From: Neostapfia colusana
Lineage: Eukaryota; Streptophyta; Magnoliopsida; Poales; Poaceae
Direction: 5' to 3'
DNA: 64,000 nucleotides
NCBI GenBank assembly: GCA_030760725.1
Contig: JASWHV010000005.1
Coordinates: forward strand, 94,184,622-94,248,621
Position numbers and translations under genes: made by a program. The notes under the pieces were generated by a model. It did no database searches and was not told where the DNA came from. It was given only the letters and a program-made list of their open reading frames with translations. The stretch's first letter is position 1, and each line of letters opens with the position of its first letter. This document shows, one piece after another, positions 32,977 to 44,880 of this stretch.

Positions 32977-35900
32977 ATGACGCGTACTCGTGCCAACCCT
33001 GATGTTGGAGGTACTAACCAAGGGTGAGAGACCTCCCAACCGCCTCCCGAGGACTCCTCGGGACAGCAGCAGCAACAGCAACAGCAAACACCGCCACCGC
33101 CACTGCCAACGGTTACATTGGCCGACATTGTCGCGGCAATGGCGGGTTCACATCAGCAGCACACAGAGCTGCTGCAAACGTTAATTGCGAATACGTCTCG
33201 CCCAGAGAGACGTCAAGATCGTGAGGAGCGCCAACAGAGCTCCTACTCCGACTTCCTGGCGACTCATCCCCCTGTATTCTCAAGGGCGGATGAACCACTT
33301 GACGCGGACAACTGGCTCCGCGCCATAGAGATGAAGTTCGGGCTGCTCCAAATCAGCGAGCAGCGCAAGACTCAGTTCGCGGTCCAGCAGCTCCAAGGAT
33401 CCGCGAGCGCGTGGTGGGCCAACTTCTGTGCTTCACAGCCCACCGACCGAGCGATGACCTGGGCGGAGTTCCGGACGGCCTTCAGGGCCTATCATATACC
33501 GCCCGGTTTGATGAAGAGGAAGACGCAGGAGTTCCTACACCTGCAACAAGGGAGCCGAAACGCGCTGGAATATTCCAGGGCGTTCAACGATCTCGCGCTC
33601 TACGCGTCGTATCACGCAGATACGGACGAGAAGCGGCGGGACCACTTTTACCAGGGGCTTAACCCGCTCCTGAAGGACAAGCTGGCGATGTTCAATCGCG
33701 GCAGCCTCAACGACATAATTGATGCTGCGATTGTTCAGGAGGACTCCGGCAAGGAGTTGGCGGCGGCAGAGCGAAAGCGAAGCGCGCCGCAGAGCAGCGG
33801 AGAAGGAGGCGGTCCTTCTCAGAAGTTTCGGATGGTGAATCGCCCACCATCAGGCCCACGCTGGCAACCACCACAGCGGTCGATGCCGTTCCGCGGTCGG
33901 CCGTACTCTTCACCGGCATTCCGGCCGGCACTGCCAGCACCACCGCAACAACAGCAGCAGCAGCGGGCGATGCCGCGTGCGTTTGCACCGCCGCAACGCA
34001 TGCCGGGCTTTCGTCCCCCGAGTACTCCACCAGCAGCGGCCACATGTTACAAGTGTGGTCGTCCAGGACACTTCGCGAGCAGTTGCCCGGAGAGGCAAGG
34101 CGGAGGAGTGGCACCACAGTTTCCGGGGAGGAATCAACCCCGGAACCCTACTAATGCACGGCGGGCAAACCCTAGGCCCGGTACTGTCCACCAGCTTGCC
34201 ATTGAGGACGTGCCGGAGGGCGAGCCAATCCTTGCGGGTATGTTCCGACTCCACCAGCATCCCGCTATAGTACTATTTGATTCAGGCGCCACGCATAATT
34301 TTATTAGCCAAGCTTTCATTGCTAAACACAGCTTGCCAATACTACCCACCGATAGTCCATATTTAATTTGTTCACCGGGTGGGAAGATTTCAGCAACCGT
34401 AATGGTCTCCAAAGCACCATTATGCTTAGCGGGTAGAGTGTACCCCACGTCTCTCATTATCTTAGAGGGGCAGAAGGTCGATGTCATCCTAGGGATGTCG
34501 TGGTTAACCCGCCACGGCGCTGTTTTAGACACCGTCCTTCGAGTCATGCACTTAAACTCAGAGGTGCACGGTTCTCACTCATTATTTCTGGACAGTCCAG
34601 AAATAAAACTTCCAAGTGTCTATCAAGCCACAACCATCAGATTGGAAGACATTCCAGTGGTCCGAGAGTTCCCTGATGTATTCCCGGATGATTTGCCGGG
34701 GATGCCACCCGATAGAGAGGTGGAGTTCAAGATTGAACTTGCACCGGGAACCATGCCAATATCCCGAAGGCCGTACAAGATGGCGCCCAAGGAGTTGGCT
34801 GAACTGAAGATTCAGCTCACGGACCTTCTGGAGAAGGGTTTTATTAGGCCGAGCTCCTCGCCATGGGGCTGTTCGGCATTATTTGTCAAAAAGAAGGATG
34901 AAACGTTGCGGCTTTGCGTGGACTACCGTCCATTAAATGCCGTAACCATCAAGAACAACTACCCGTTGCCACGGATCGACATGTTGTTTGATCAGTTGGT
35001 CGAAGCAAGGATCTTTTCCAAGATGGATTTAAGATCCGGGTACCACCAGATTAAGATAAGGGCGGAGGACATTCCAAAGACAGCTTTCTCGACAAGGTAC
35101 GGACTTTATGAGTACCTGGTCATGTCCTTTGGCCTCACCAATGCTCCAGCTCACTTCATGTACTTAATGAACTCGGTGTTCATGCCGGAGCTGGACAAGT
35201 TTGTGGTGGTCTTCATCGACGACATCCTAGTATACTCCAAGTCGAAGGAAGATCACAAGAAACATCTGCGTATAGTCTTGCAACGGCTACGGGATCACAA
35301 GTTATACGCAAAATTCAGCAAATGCGAGTTTTGGATATCGCAAGTGCCTTTCCTCGGACATATCATCTCAGCGGAGGGTATCGCTGTGGACCCGAGCAAG
35401 ATCACGCAAGTGCTGAATTGGAAATCCCCGAGAACTGTTCATGAGGTACGGAGTTTCCTCGGACTCGCGGGATATTATCGGAGGTTCATTCCGAACTTCT
35501 CGAAGATTGCCAAGCCAATGACAGAGCTGCTGAAGAAGGCTACCAAATATGTTTGGAGTCCAGCATGTGAAGCAGCATTCAAGGCTTTAGTCAAGCACCT
35601 GACATCAGCACCGGTTTTGGCGCAGCCAGACACAACAAAACCGTTCGATGTGTACTGCGATGCATCCGGCATTGGGCTCGGATGTGTGCTGATGCAAGAC
35701 CGAAGAGTGGTCGCGTATGGATCACGGCAGCTTAGGAACCATGAGCAAAATTATCCAACTCACGACTTGGAGCTCGCTGCCGTGGTACTTGCACTGAAGA
35801 TGTGGAGGCACTACCTACTCGGTAACCTCGTACATTTATATACCGACCACAAAAGCCTCAAGTACATATTCACTCAGAAGGAGCTGAACATGAGGCAACG

Positions 35901-37533
35901 AAGATGGTTAGAACTGATAAAGGATTACGAGATAGAGATCCATTATCATCCGGGCAAGGCAAACGTTGTGGCGGACGCGCTAAGCCGCAAGTCACACGTC
36001 AATAATCTGACCATCACACCGTTGGAAGAGAGCGAACCACCACTACATGTGATTCCACACGGAGCTCTCTACAACCTAGCTTTGATCCCCACCATCCGTG
36101 AAGAGATAGCGGCAGCCCAGAAGAATGACAAGGGCATGTCACATTTGCGGAGACGTGTAGACAGTGGGGAGTTGAAATGTTTCCGGAAGGACGGAGACGG
36201 CGTCCTATGGTTCAAGAACCGGATCGTCGTACCCCGAAACCAAGAGCTACGGAAGAAAATCTTTGATGAGGCTCACTTATCAAAATTTTCTATTCACCCC
36301 GGCAGCAACAAAATGTATCAAGAACTCAGAAGAAGGTTTTGGTGGACACGGATGAAGCGAGAGACTGCCAAATACGTGTCCGAGTGTGATACATGTCGAA
36401 GGGTGAAGGCAGACCATATGCGGAAACCGGGACTGCTGCAACCACTAGGCATTCCTGCCTGGAAATGGGAGGACGTGAGCATGGATTTCGTCGTAGGTTT
36501 ACCCACCACCTTACAGAAACATGATTCTGTGTGGGTGATCGTCGATCGGCTCACCAAAGTTGCCCATTTCATCCCGGTCAACACCAACTACAACGCCAAG
36601 AAGTACGCTGAACTGTACATCTCACGGATTCTATGCTTATACGGCGTACCCCGTACCATCATATCGGACCGGGGCACTTTATTTGTGTCCCATTTTTGGG
36701 AGCAGCTACACGCTGCCTTGGGGACGAAGCTGATCCGTAGTTCAGCCTACCACCCGCAGACGGATGGACAAACCGAGCGGGTAAGTCAGATTATAGAAGA
36801 CATGCTACGAGCTTGCGCTATCGACCACGGCAAGAATTGGGATGATCACTTGCCGTTAGCCGAGTTCTCGTACAACAATGGGTACCAAGCCAGCATCAAT
36901 ATGGCGCCCTACGAGGCGCTATACGGGAGAAAATGCCGCACACCACTGAACTGGTGTGAGTCTGGCGAGAGGGTTACCTTCGGGATTGACCTTGTCAACG
37001 ACGTGGAAGAAAAGGTTCGACTGATTCAAGCGAACCTAAGAGCCGCTCAATCCCGACAGAAACAGTATGCGGACCGGAGAAGGCGCCCATTGCAATTCGA
37101 AGTTGGAGATCACGTATACCTACGAGTGTCTCCAATGAAGGGCGTAAACAGATTTGGGGTGAGAGGAAAGTTGGCACCCCGATTCATCGGTCCATTTCAG
37201 ATTACCGAAAGATGTGGATCGGTGGCATACCGGCTAAAATTACCAGAAGCACTTTCCGGTGTGCACGACGTCTTTCACGTTTCCCAGCTGAGGAAGTGTC
37301 TCCAGCTATCAACTACCGTTCAGCTGGAAGACATTGAAGAACTGCAACCGGATCTCACCTATCGGGAGGAACCGGTGCAGATTATTGAGGAAAAGGCCCG
37401 AACCACACGCAACCGTACGTTGTGGTTCTACAAGGTTTTATGCAGTAATCACTCCATGGACAAAGCGACATGGGAGAGCGAAGAATTCCTTTGCACTAAC
37501 CACCCCGACTTTCTCACGTCGCATATCCGGTAA
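32977..37533 (+). CDS. gag-pol: C: Gag-Pol polyprotein in one frame, with TGA at codon 17
   Basis: The start ATG at 32977 (MTRTRANPD) follows ttcag|a, as in A and D. A TGA at 33025-33027 interrupts codon 17; after it 1,501 codons are open to the stop at 37533. Order: Gln-rich N-terminus (33064-33087), Gag capsid domain (~33,280-33,720; AYHIPPG), CCHC knuckle at 34045-34086, protease DSGA at 34279-34290, RT with FIDD at 35212-35223, RNase H with catalytic Asp at 35659 and 35845, integrase zinc motif (~36,271-36,415) and DDE residues at 36484, 36667 and 36775. The C-terminal chromodomain-like tail (~37,360-37,500; NRTLWFYKVL) is of the kind known in chromoviruses for targeting heterochromatin. 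Without the TGA it looks autonomous. An alternative start downstream of the TGA would still keep capsid and Pol. Confidence 0.93.
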
Positions 37534-37567
37534 TTTTCCCCCGCCCTCTCTCTCATTTTCACCTTAT

Positions 37568-37602
37568 AATCTCGGGACGAGATTCTTTTAAGGGGGGAGG
37601 AA
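37568..37602 (+). other. Hairpin plus polypurine tract of C
   Basis: Perfect inverted repeat AATCTCG GGA CGAGATT at 37568-37584, then ttaaggggggaggaa directly before the 3' LTR. The tract primes plus-strand synthesis. The adjoining inverted repeat recurs beside the PPT in D and E with a different loop. Confidence 0.85.
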
Positions 37603-40600
37603 TGTAAGGGTCTCAGTTTTTGACACCCATTTGCAGTGTTCATCACCACACCACACACCTCATTTGAGCAAGAATGATGAACACAAATGAAGAGCAAGTA
37701 ACAACTATCAACATGCTCATTAGAGAACAAACTCACACATTGAAAAAGTGGTATTTCCCACATGTGATATAGATGGGCTGGACATATGAAAACTCCTACA
37801 CTTTGCTAAGGATGTCCATGCCAAGTTTCACCCAAATTCAAAACCTTTTTGAGGTCCTTTTTGGGTATAGATAGGAGGAGGGCAGTTTGAAACCATAGTT
37901 AAATTCAAACTGTTTTCACCCACTGAATTTAAAAGTGGAAGGCATATTCTCACTCAGCACATTTTTGTGAGCTCCCACACCAATTTTCACTCCATTTGGA
38001 GTTGATCTTGACATGAGCTAAGGGGGAGAAATTCAAACTTTTTTTGAATTTCAAACTGAACTTGTGCTGAAATTCATTCAAACCAAACCTCATTTGAACT
38101 TTGATCAATTCAAATGGCTCTTGGGTGAATAATTTGAATTGCCAAGGGTAGTATAGGGTTCACTGTTTACCACAGCTGTTAGGAGTAAATTTCAGAGGTT
38201 AAAAGGAGGGGTGGGACCCACATGTCAGCCTCTGCCTCAATACAAACCGACTGAAACACAGTTCAGTCGGTTCCCGGCTGCTGTGTGCGCGCGCCACCGA
38301 GGGGGGGCAGCCGGCGCCAGCTCCTGCTGCGCGCCCCAAGCCGGAGACCAGCCGCCGGGCTATTTATTCCCTCCCCGGCGTGCTCCGATCACTCATTCCC
38401 CGAGCTGCCGGCATACTCGGCTGTTTTCCACTGCCATCACCGCCGCTCGAGCTCCCGCTTGATCAAGCCGATCGCTCGCGAGCACAGCCTCCTCCACAGC
38501 AAAACGGCACCAAGGGATCGAGAGCAACCTCCCACACTCCGTGTTGGCCAGTGAGCAAGCTTCCTCGAGCTGTACGAGCCATTTCTCCGGCGAGCCGAAC
38601 ATCGCCGCCGATCGGGCTCCCGTGGACAGCACGGCACAGCCGTTGTCACGTCCTCTTCTCTACACAAGAAAGGTGCGTGATTGTATGTAGATGGAGTAGC
38701 CGAAAGCCGTTTGGCGATTGATCAACCCTCGGCCGAGAATTTCCAAATTTACTCTTGATCAGTTCATAAGAACCGAGCTCACCTTCGGGTGAAATTCGTG
38801 CTCTATGCACGAAGGTTGGACAAGCTCGTTACCTAGTAGCTTCTATGCATGCTAGCGCCCACGCTCGGACTGGGATTGGAGAAAACCATCGAGAATCGGC
38901 TATGATATGGCTGTTTTCCCCGCCGCCATGGCTGAACACCTCGGCTCACCGTCGAGAGCCTAGTTGCCGGTACTTCTAGCTTCCACCCAGCCCTAGTTCA
39001 TGTTTCCCATGCCCTACTGATGCTCTCCGACCAATTTCCGGTCGATTTGGTGCACGGGAGAGCGGGACCGACCTCACCGGAACCCTAGCAGGTGCTGTCA
39101 CTGGTGCGCACGGGTTTCCGGTCATCGCCGGCGGCCGGCGACCCTACCATCGAGTCCAGGGGGTCGGAAAAGGGGCAGGCGGCAAGTTTCGGGCCGGGGG
39201 GGTGCCCGGGAACTCAGTTCCGGCGAAGGTCGCCGGAGAACGCCGCCGCCGCGCAGTTGGCGCGAGGAGGGAGACGACGCACTGTGTGCGGGGCCCACAA
39301 GCCAGAGTTTAAACTTTTCCCCGAATTTCAGTTTTAGTTCAAACTTCAAATCTTTATAACTTTGGCTAGAAAGCTCCAAATTGAGTGAACCAAATTTTGC
39401 TGGATTCAGCTCTTTGAGTACTTTCCGGAAAATCAAGTTTCACTTCATGAAATTCCTTAATTCTCCAGAATTAATTCCTTAAATTGTAAACTGTTAGGAA
39501 TTTTAACTGGAGAATCCTTTGGAGGAAAATCCTGAAATTTTGCTGAGATGTTCACCAAAATATCCTTGAACTACCATAAAAATTTCAGATCCATTTGAGC
39601 TCATTTAGTCCACCTAATGGTGTGATTAGTGAAACTGTCTCAGAGAAAATAGAAAATGTTCAGAAACATTTTCAGGATTTTCTCTGAAATTGTTTAACTC
39701 ATATCTTTAGTTAGAGACTTCCAAATTAAGTGAGACCAACTCCATTAGAACCCTCTGAAAATCTAGTTTTCAGAAAGTCATGGTTTGTCTCATGAAAATT
39801 CCTAGAACGCCCTAAGAGTTCCAATTAAGGTCAAGGGCATAATTATTTGTGGAGGGCTCAAATGAGCTTTGCTGCAACTAAAACTTGACCAAGTCTCTGT
39901 TTAGGTTGTAACCCAGCCACAGTAAAAGTTTCACAGTCATTAGGTCTATCTAGCAAAGGTTGTAGACTTCACAACTTCCAACTTAATACAAATGCATTAA
40001 ATTAATACATGTATTGTTCCTATCATGTAGTCGCTAAGGTCGAGGAGGAACCCGAAGTCCTAGACTTCGTTACTCCGGAGGAACAGCTAGCCTACGACCA
40101 AGAGCAGCAAGGCAAGCCCCGGTTTGCATTAACCTTTTTACAAATGTTTATTGTTTTGAGCACATCTTTGAATATTGTTCTTTGCATTAGAGTCTTGATT
40201 GAAAACCCAACTGCACAGCCAAGAAAACCATGGGTGGGTTTAGGATTGAAAACCTCGTTAGCCACTGCATTGTTAGGATAGAGTAGGATTCGGTACAAGT
40301 CGAGTAGTTGGAACTACTCCCGAGAATAGGCTAGAGGCACATTGCTCGGGTAGAGATAGCACATGATACACATGGCAAGAAAATGAGACCGAGCGGAGAG
40401 TAAGGGCAGCAGGACTTTGGGGCCTGTGTGCTGTAGCTCCGCTTGTGTCGATTGAGGACCGAGCCGTGTGCGGGCCTGTTGAACAAGCTAGAACAGTACC
40501 GAAGACCTACCGGCTATATGGGAACCGGGAAACTTATGTAACTCGGGTAGCTGGGTATTGAGGCATTGCCCGTCGTTCAGAGGGTAGGTTGAGAGCTCGA

Positions 40601-41523
40601 GGTGTAAATCGGCTGGCGGCACGGAGATGCGCGTGCAGAGACCTCTTGCTCGGGAGGATGGGACCGGTTCAATATTTGGCTAACGGGTGAAAGGTAGTCG
40701 CGTACGGCGTCCGTGATGGTTGTTGTAGGCAACATCGAGTACGGGCGTACGTGACGGGTTGTTCGGGTAACCCTGCAGGTGTAAATCGATTATAATCGCC
40801 GTCCCTCGCGGTCAGTGAGTACCACTTGTTCACTGTACCGTGACGTAGAAAGAACAGGCTAGTTACATGTTAAAATGATGCTGATTGAAAGCTGGACATT
40901 GATTGTTAATGATATGCTGTAGCTTAGAGCTAATTAAAGTTCTTTTCAACTTTGGGCAAAGTACATGAGAGAAATGCGTTTCTTGTTTGATTGCGGCTCT
41001 CTCATGTGCCTTAGCGTAAGGTTCTCCACAACCTGCTGCTAAAACTTGAAAGTAAGGTTCTACTAATTAGGCGAGTCCTTGCAAAAAAATTTTTTTTTAC
41101 CTCATGCAACCCATTACCCTCATGTAGAAGTTCCATGTTTAGGTGAGACGGGTCAGACTTGCTGAGCCTTCGTGCTCACTGCTTGTGTTTAAAGCTTTTG
41201 CAGGGTTCTATGAGGAAGGGACTCCCGAAGAGGAGACGGAACCCCAGGAGGGGAATTCCGTCGAGTGGGAGTCGTGCACGCCGCAGAGTTAGTGTGCGTG
41301 TGTGCTAGCAAGGACACGTTCGAGGGCTGAACGTGCACTTGATGCTTAGTCTACGCCCGCGAGTGTAGACTGAACTTATTTTGATGTAAACATGTTCATA
41401 AACTTGTTTATGTAATAAAACTTCCGCTTCCGCTTTGCACCTTTGACGTGTGTTATACGGTGCTGTGCAACGCAGCACCCCTCAGCGTGATCCTGGCTCG
41501 ACAGGACCAATGGGGTCGTGTCA
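37603..41523 (+). repeat. 3' LTR of C (3,921 bp)
   Basis: About 99% identical by eye to the 5' LTR. Contains the second copy of the middle exon (40031-40111), GCAAG block (40109-40128), hairpin (41163-41178) and terminal exon (41204-41292). Followed by the right TSD copy GTGAA. No separate gene. Confidence 0.95.
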
Positions 41524-41528
41524 GTGAA

Positions 41529-42019
41529 GCAAAGCTCTTAGTTGTGAGTATCTGTGGAAAAAGATCAGTGGAAAAATTGATTAAGAATTGAGGGGATGCG
41601 GTCCACATGTCAGCCACCCAATTTCCTTGACCGCCTCTGTTTTGCCTTCGGTCGAACAGGGAGCGAATGCTAGCGCCGGCTGCGACCCACTCCCGCTGAT
41701 TTCCACTGCATCACCTCCTGCTCGGAAGATCAGCACGCCGAGAGGGATATTTCACGGCCACGTTGCCCACGTGAACGTCGCATCACTCTTTCGTTCGACC
41801 CTCAGCTCAGCTCAAGTAGCTTTGACCGCCGCTCGGTTGCGCCGCGCCATCCTCCCGTCGCCGACGCCACCCCGGCGTTGTCACGCCCGGTTGAGGTCAT
41901 AGGAAGGTGCGCAAGGACCTCTGTTTCCTCCCGGACGACAGTCCACGACATTCCTCCAAACCGATCCCGAGAACTGAGCATAGTTGGTCCTTCCACGTAC
42001 ACCTTTGCCGCCACGACGC
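41529..42019 (+). mobile_element. F: LTR continuation after C
   Basis: Picks up F where C interrupted it. Shared landmarks with D's LTR (minus strand below 46,900) include the ggtcc..atgtcagccaccc phrase. A donor-like ataggaag|gtgcgc lies near 41,905. It is cut by G at 42020; gacgc (42015-42019) is the presumed left TSD copy. The rest of F is outside the window. Confidence 0.65.
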
Positions 42020-43370
42020 TGTAAAAGTCCCAAAACATGTAAATGGAAAACTTTAGTGATGAATAAAGTTGAGTTTAAATCCAAGAAATGGGACATGCAA
42101 AAACTTTTCTAAACATGTGAAGATGGTCATGAGCAGTCACATGCATTCAAGTCCCCTTTGAATTCAAATGATCATTTAAATGCAAAGGTGATCATTTTTA
42201 AATGAAGGATGCAAACTGTGGTGGTAAACCTCCCCTTTGCAGCCACCAAATTAAAAGTTTGAATCCATATTTGAATTCTTCAGGTCCAAATTATGAGGAA
42301 GGAAAATTTTGAGAAAATTTGGAGGTGCTTTGATATGTATATCAAAGAGACCTGTGAATTGTCATTGAAATTTGAATTCAAATTTGAAACTGAGGTAAAC
42401 TTGTCAATTTGCCAAATGGTGTTCAGATTTGAGCTCCACATAATTGAAGATTGCACTGTGCCAAAAATTGGAGATCTTTTGGCGGGAGGAGCTGTGGGAC
42501 CCTCTTGTCACTGGAGGGGGAGACTTACACACCAAGTCTTGTTGCCCTGCTCTCGGTACCACTCGTAGCCGCTGAACAGCCGAGAGCGCCACCGAGGCAG
42601 CGGTCGCCGCCAGCTCCCGAGCAGATTAGGACTTGGTCCCTTGCCCTTATTGACTCCACCGAGAGAACAACCGCCTCAAACAGCCGCCTCACACAGCTGC
42701 CGTCGTTATCACGCGCCTTCATCACTGAGTTTTTGCTGCACGGAAGAAAATGCTCGGTCCACCAATGCCCGGCCAGCTCGACGAGTTGCACACCAAGCTA
42801 AGCCTCCCTACAGCATCGCCGGACCTCCCTCAGCGTGCCCGAAGCAAAAACCAGGCGCTAGCTCCACGGGAACCTCGGTGTCGAGCTCAGTTTCCCTCCA
42901 CAGCGCAGGGTGAGGCCGCCGCGACAAGAACTCGTCACCCCGCCGCCACAGAGCTTCTCCCACCGAGCTGCAAAAGTAAAAAGGTGGGCCTAGACCTCTT
43001 CTTGCTTCACCGCAACCCCGGCAGCCTGTCACGAACGGTGCTCGCCGGAATTTCGCTTTTTGCCATCAACATACAATAATAACCGAGGGGAGAAACTCAG
43101 CAAATTCGTCTCACACGTTGAACCACTCCACACACAACATAGAATACACCTTCTATACCTCCGTGCGGGTTCATAGGATCAAGAACCGCCGAGAACCATC
43201 GAGCAAAGACGCTGTTCATCGAGTTTTTCGTTTGTTGCCGGATTTTTGACCTAGCCCGACGGTGAGGCCATACTCCCGGCGAGTTTCAGCGAGATCGGCG
43301 GTTGGATCCGTGTTCTCCTCGGTGCAGTGGTGCTGTACGAGCAAACGGCGACGTGTTTAGTGCAGCATAG
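42020..43370 (+). mobile_element. G: start of a plus-strand LTR (A-like)
   Basis: Begins TGTAAAAGTCCCAAAACATG, similar to A's TGTAAAGGTCCCAAAAG start. AT-rich U3 with TTTGAATTCAAAT phrases, then a GC-rich promoter-proximal stretch from ~42,480 and a donor-like gtaaaaag|gtgggcc near 42,984. No convincing TATA box or gene. Cut by D at 43371, with catag (43366-43370) as the left TSD copy. The rest of G lies beyond the right edge. Confidence 0.65.
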
Positions 43371-43404
43371 TGTGGGGACCACCCTGTGGTTCACCCACTC
43401 CAGG

Positions 43405-43437
43405 ATCGCATAGGGTGGTGCCGTGCGATGCGGCACC
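43405..43437 (-). promoter_or_regulatory. Possible U5 pseudoknot (D copy)
   Basis: Minus strand GGTGCC (43437-43432) pairs with GGCACC (43422-43417); ATCGCA in the loop pairs with TGCGAT just downstream. Same geometry as in A, one base pair shorter in the second stem. Confidence 0.4.
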
Positions 43438-43625
43438 CAACAGCACACACGAAAAGAATAAAGAACAACATACCAACTTTTATTTGATACAAAACAGCGG
43501 AAGTCTTTTACAAAATATAACTATACAGCGGAAGTAATGTACATTAGTAGCCTCTCATCCTAACTATGCAAAAGTGCAGCTGTCCTACCCGGGGACGCTA
43601 CACACTAGCAGCAAGTAACCGAAGA

Positions 43626-43711
43626 TCACGGCGGCGTGCATGGCTCCAGCTCGGCCGTGTACCCCGACGGGGGTATCGACTCGTCCTTGGAACCTTCCTC
43701 ATAACTCTCAC
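43626..43711 (-). other. Putative terminal exon of the LTR gene (D copy)
   Basis: Acceptor tgtgtgcag| then GT and 27 codons ending TGA (43628-43626). Peptide ESYEEGSKDESIPPSG, then YTAELEPCTPP. The split codon joins in frame with the exon ending at 44803. Shares YEEG, PPSG and the EPxTP ending with B, and YEEG and a (W/L)ExCTP ending with C. Confidence 0.5.
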
Positions 43712-44802
43712 CTGCACACAGCTCAAAATATTGCAACCGTTAGCACGATGGCTCAGCAAGTCTTAACCGTCAACCCTAGGCATGTAACTCTACGTGCAAG
43801 GATATGTAAGATGGGAAAAGGAATTTGCGACAAAGACACGCCTATAAGTTGGTCCTTACTTTCAGTTTTAATAGCAGCAGATTCATGTGCCTTAGGCAGC
43901 CCTCACATCGGAAGTCCACAATCAAACAAGAAACGCTTTCCTTCGATGTGGTGATGTCCAAAGTGGAATATAAACTTAATTAGCTCTATATCTACAGCAA
44001 TCAAGGTATTCAAGACATTAAGATCAATACAGCATTTTCAGTTGGCTTATTTCACTTCTTACTACGTAACAGCGCAGTGAACAAGCGGGTACTCAAATAA
44101 CCGCGAGGGACGGTGATTGCAATCAAGACACACCCGGATAACACGTTGCATACACCCACTTTCAAAAGCGTGATTCCACACCCCTTCCTACTCTGTTTTA
44201 TGCAACAACCTTTCAAAGGCAACCCAAATGCCGAACCGGTCCATCCGTAACGGGTAGGAGGTCCCCGCGTGGAGCGTGACTGTGCCCACCAGCAGATTTA
44301 CACCTTGCTACCCTCAACCCACTCCTATTTACGGTTGGGTAAGCCTCGACACCCAGGTTAACCAATTACATCGGTTTCCTGGTTCCCATATGCCAGTATG
44401 CATCCGGTACTGTTCGATACATGTCCAGCAGGGCCGCACACGGACGGTGCTCAACTGACACCAACAGGGCTACGCACGTGAGACCTCTGCTCACTGCATC
44501 CTATCCCCCCTGCTGGGTCTCATTTTCATACAACTCAAGCCATTATCTACCTCTTTTCTTTCCGGTGATAAGTACCATCTCGCGAGTAGCTTCCAACCAC
44601 TCGACTTCTACCGAGATCCTATACATTAGCATGGCATTGTCTACTCGTCGAGTTTGTAAACTACCCAACCCTCCATAGGATTTAAAGAGGCTATGCAAGT
44701 GGGGTTTCAATCACCCTAACTCTAATGCAAACATTCAACCTAGACATAAATGATACAAATGAAAACTTTATAAAAGGTACTTAAGTGCAAACCGGGGCTT
44801 GC

Positions 44803-44880
44803 CTGGTTGCGAGTTAAACGGAAAGTCAGCTTCTGGTGGGAGGACGTCCAACGGCTCCGGTGCGTCCTCAACTTCGGTCA
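44803..44880 (-). other. Putative middle exon of the LTR gene (D copy)
   Basis: Acceptor tttcataatag| precedes 78 bp (TEVEDAPEPLDVLPPEAD, then FPFNSQP) and the donor CCAG|GCAAGC. It begins with two bases of a split codon and ends with one, as in C, S and E. Acidic and Pro-rich; no known domain. Confidence 0.5.

Larger units (their letters stand above)
26337..41523 (+). mobile_element. C: near-intact Ty3/gypsy retrotransposon with an extra ORF
   Basis: 15.2 kb. LTRs 26337-30259 and 37603-41523 begin TGTAAGGGTCTCAG and end GGTCGTGTCA. TSD GTGAA at 26332-26336 and 41524-41528. By eye the LTRs differ at about 30 of ~3,920 positions plus a few short indels, so this is the youngest insertion in the window. 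Order: LTR, PBS, leader, extra 314-codon ORF, gag-pol in one frame, PPT, LTR. The only defect seen in coding is a TGA at gag codon 17. Confidence 0.95.

Noticed and set aside
33064..33087. Poly-Gln tract as an expanded functional repeat
   Set aside because: CAG/CAA mixture typical of low-complexity Gag N-termini; D and A have comparable Pro/Gln-rich stretches.
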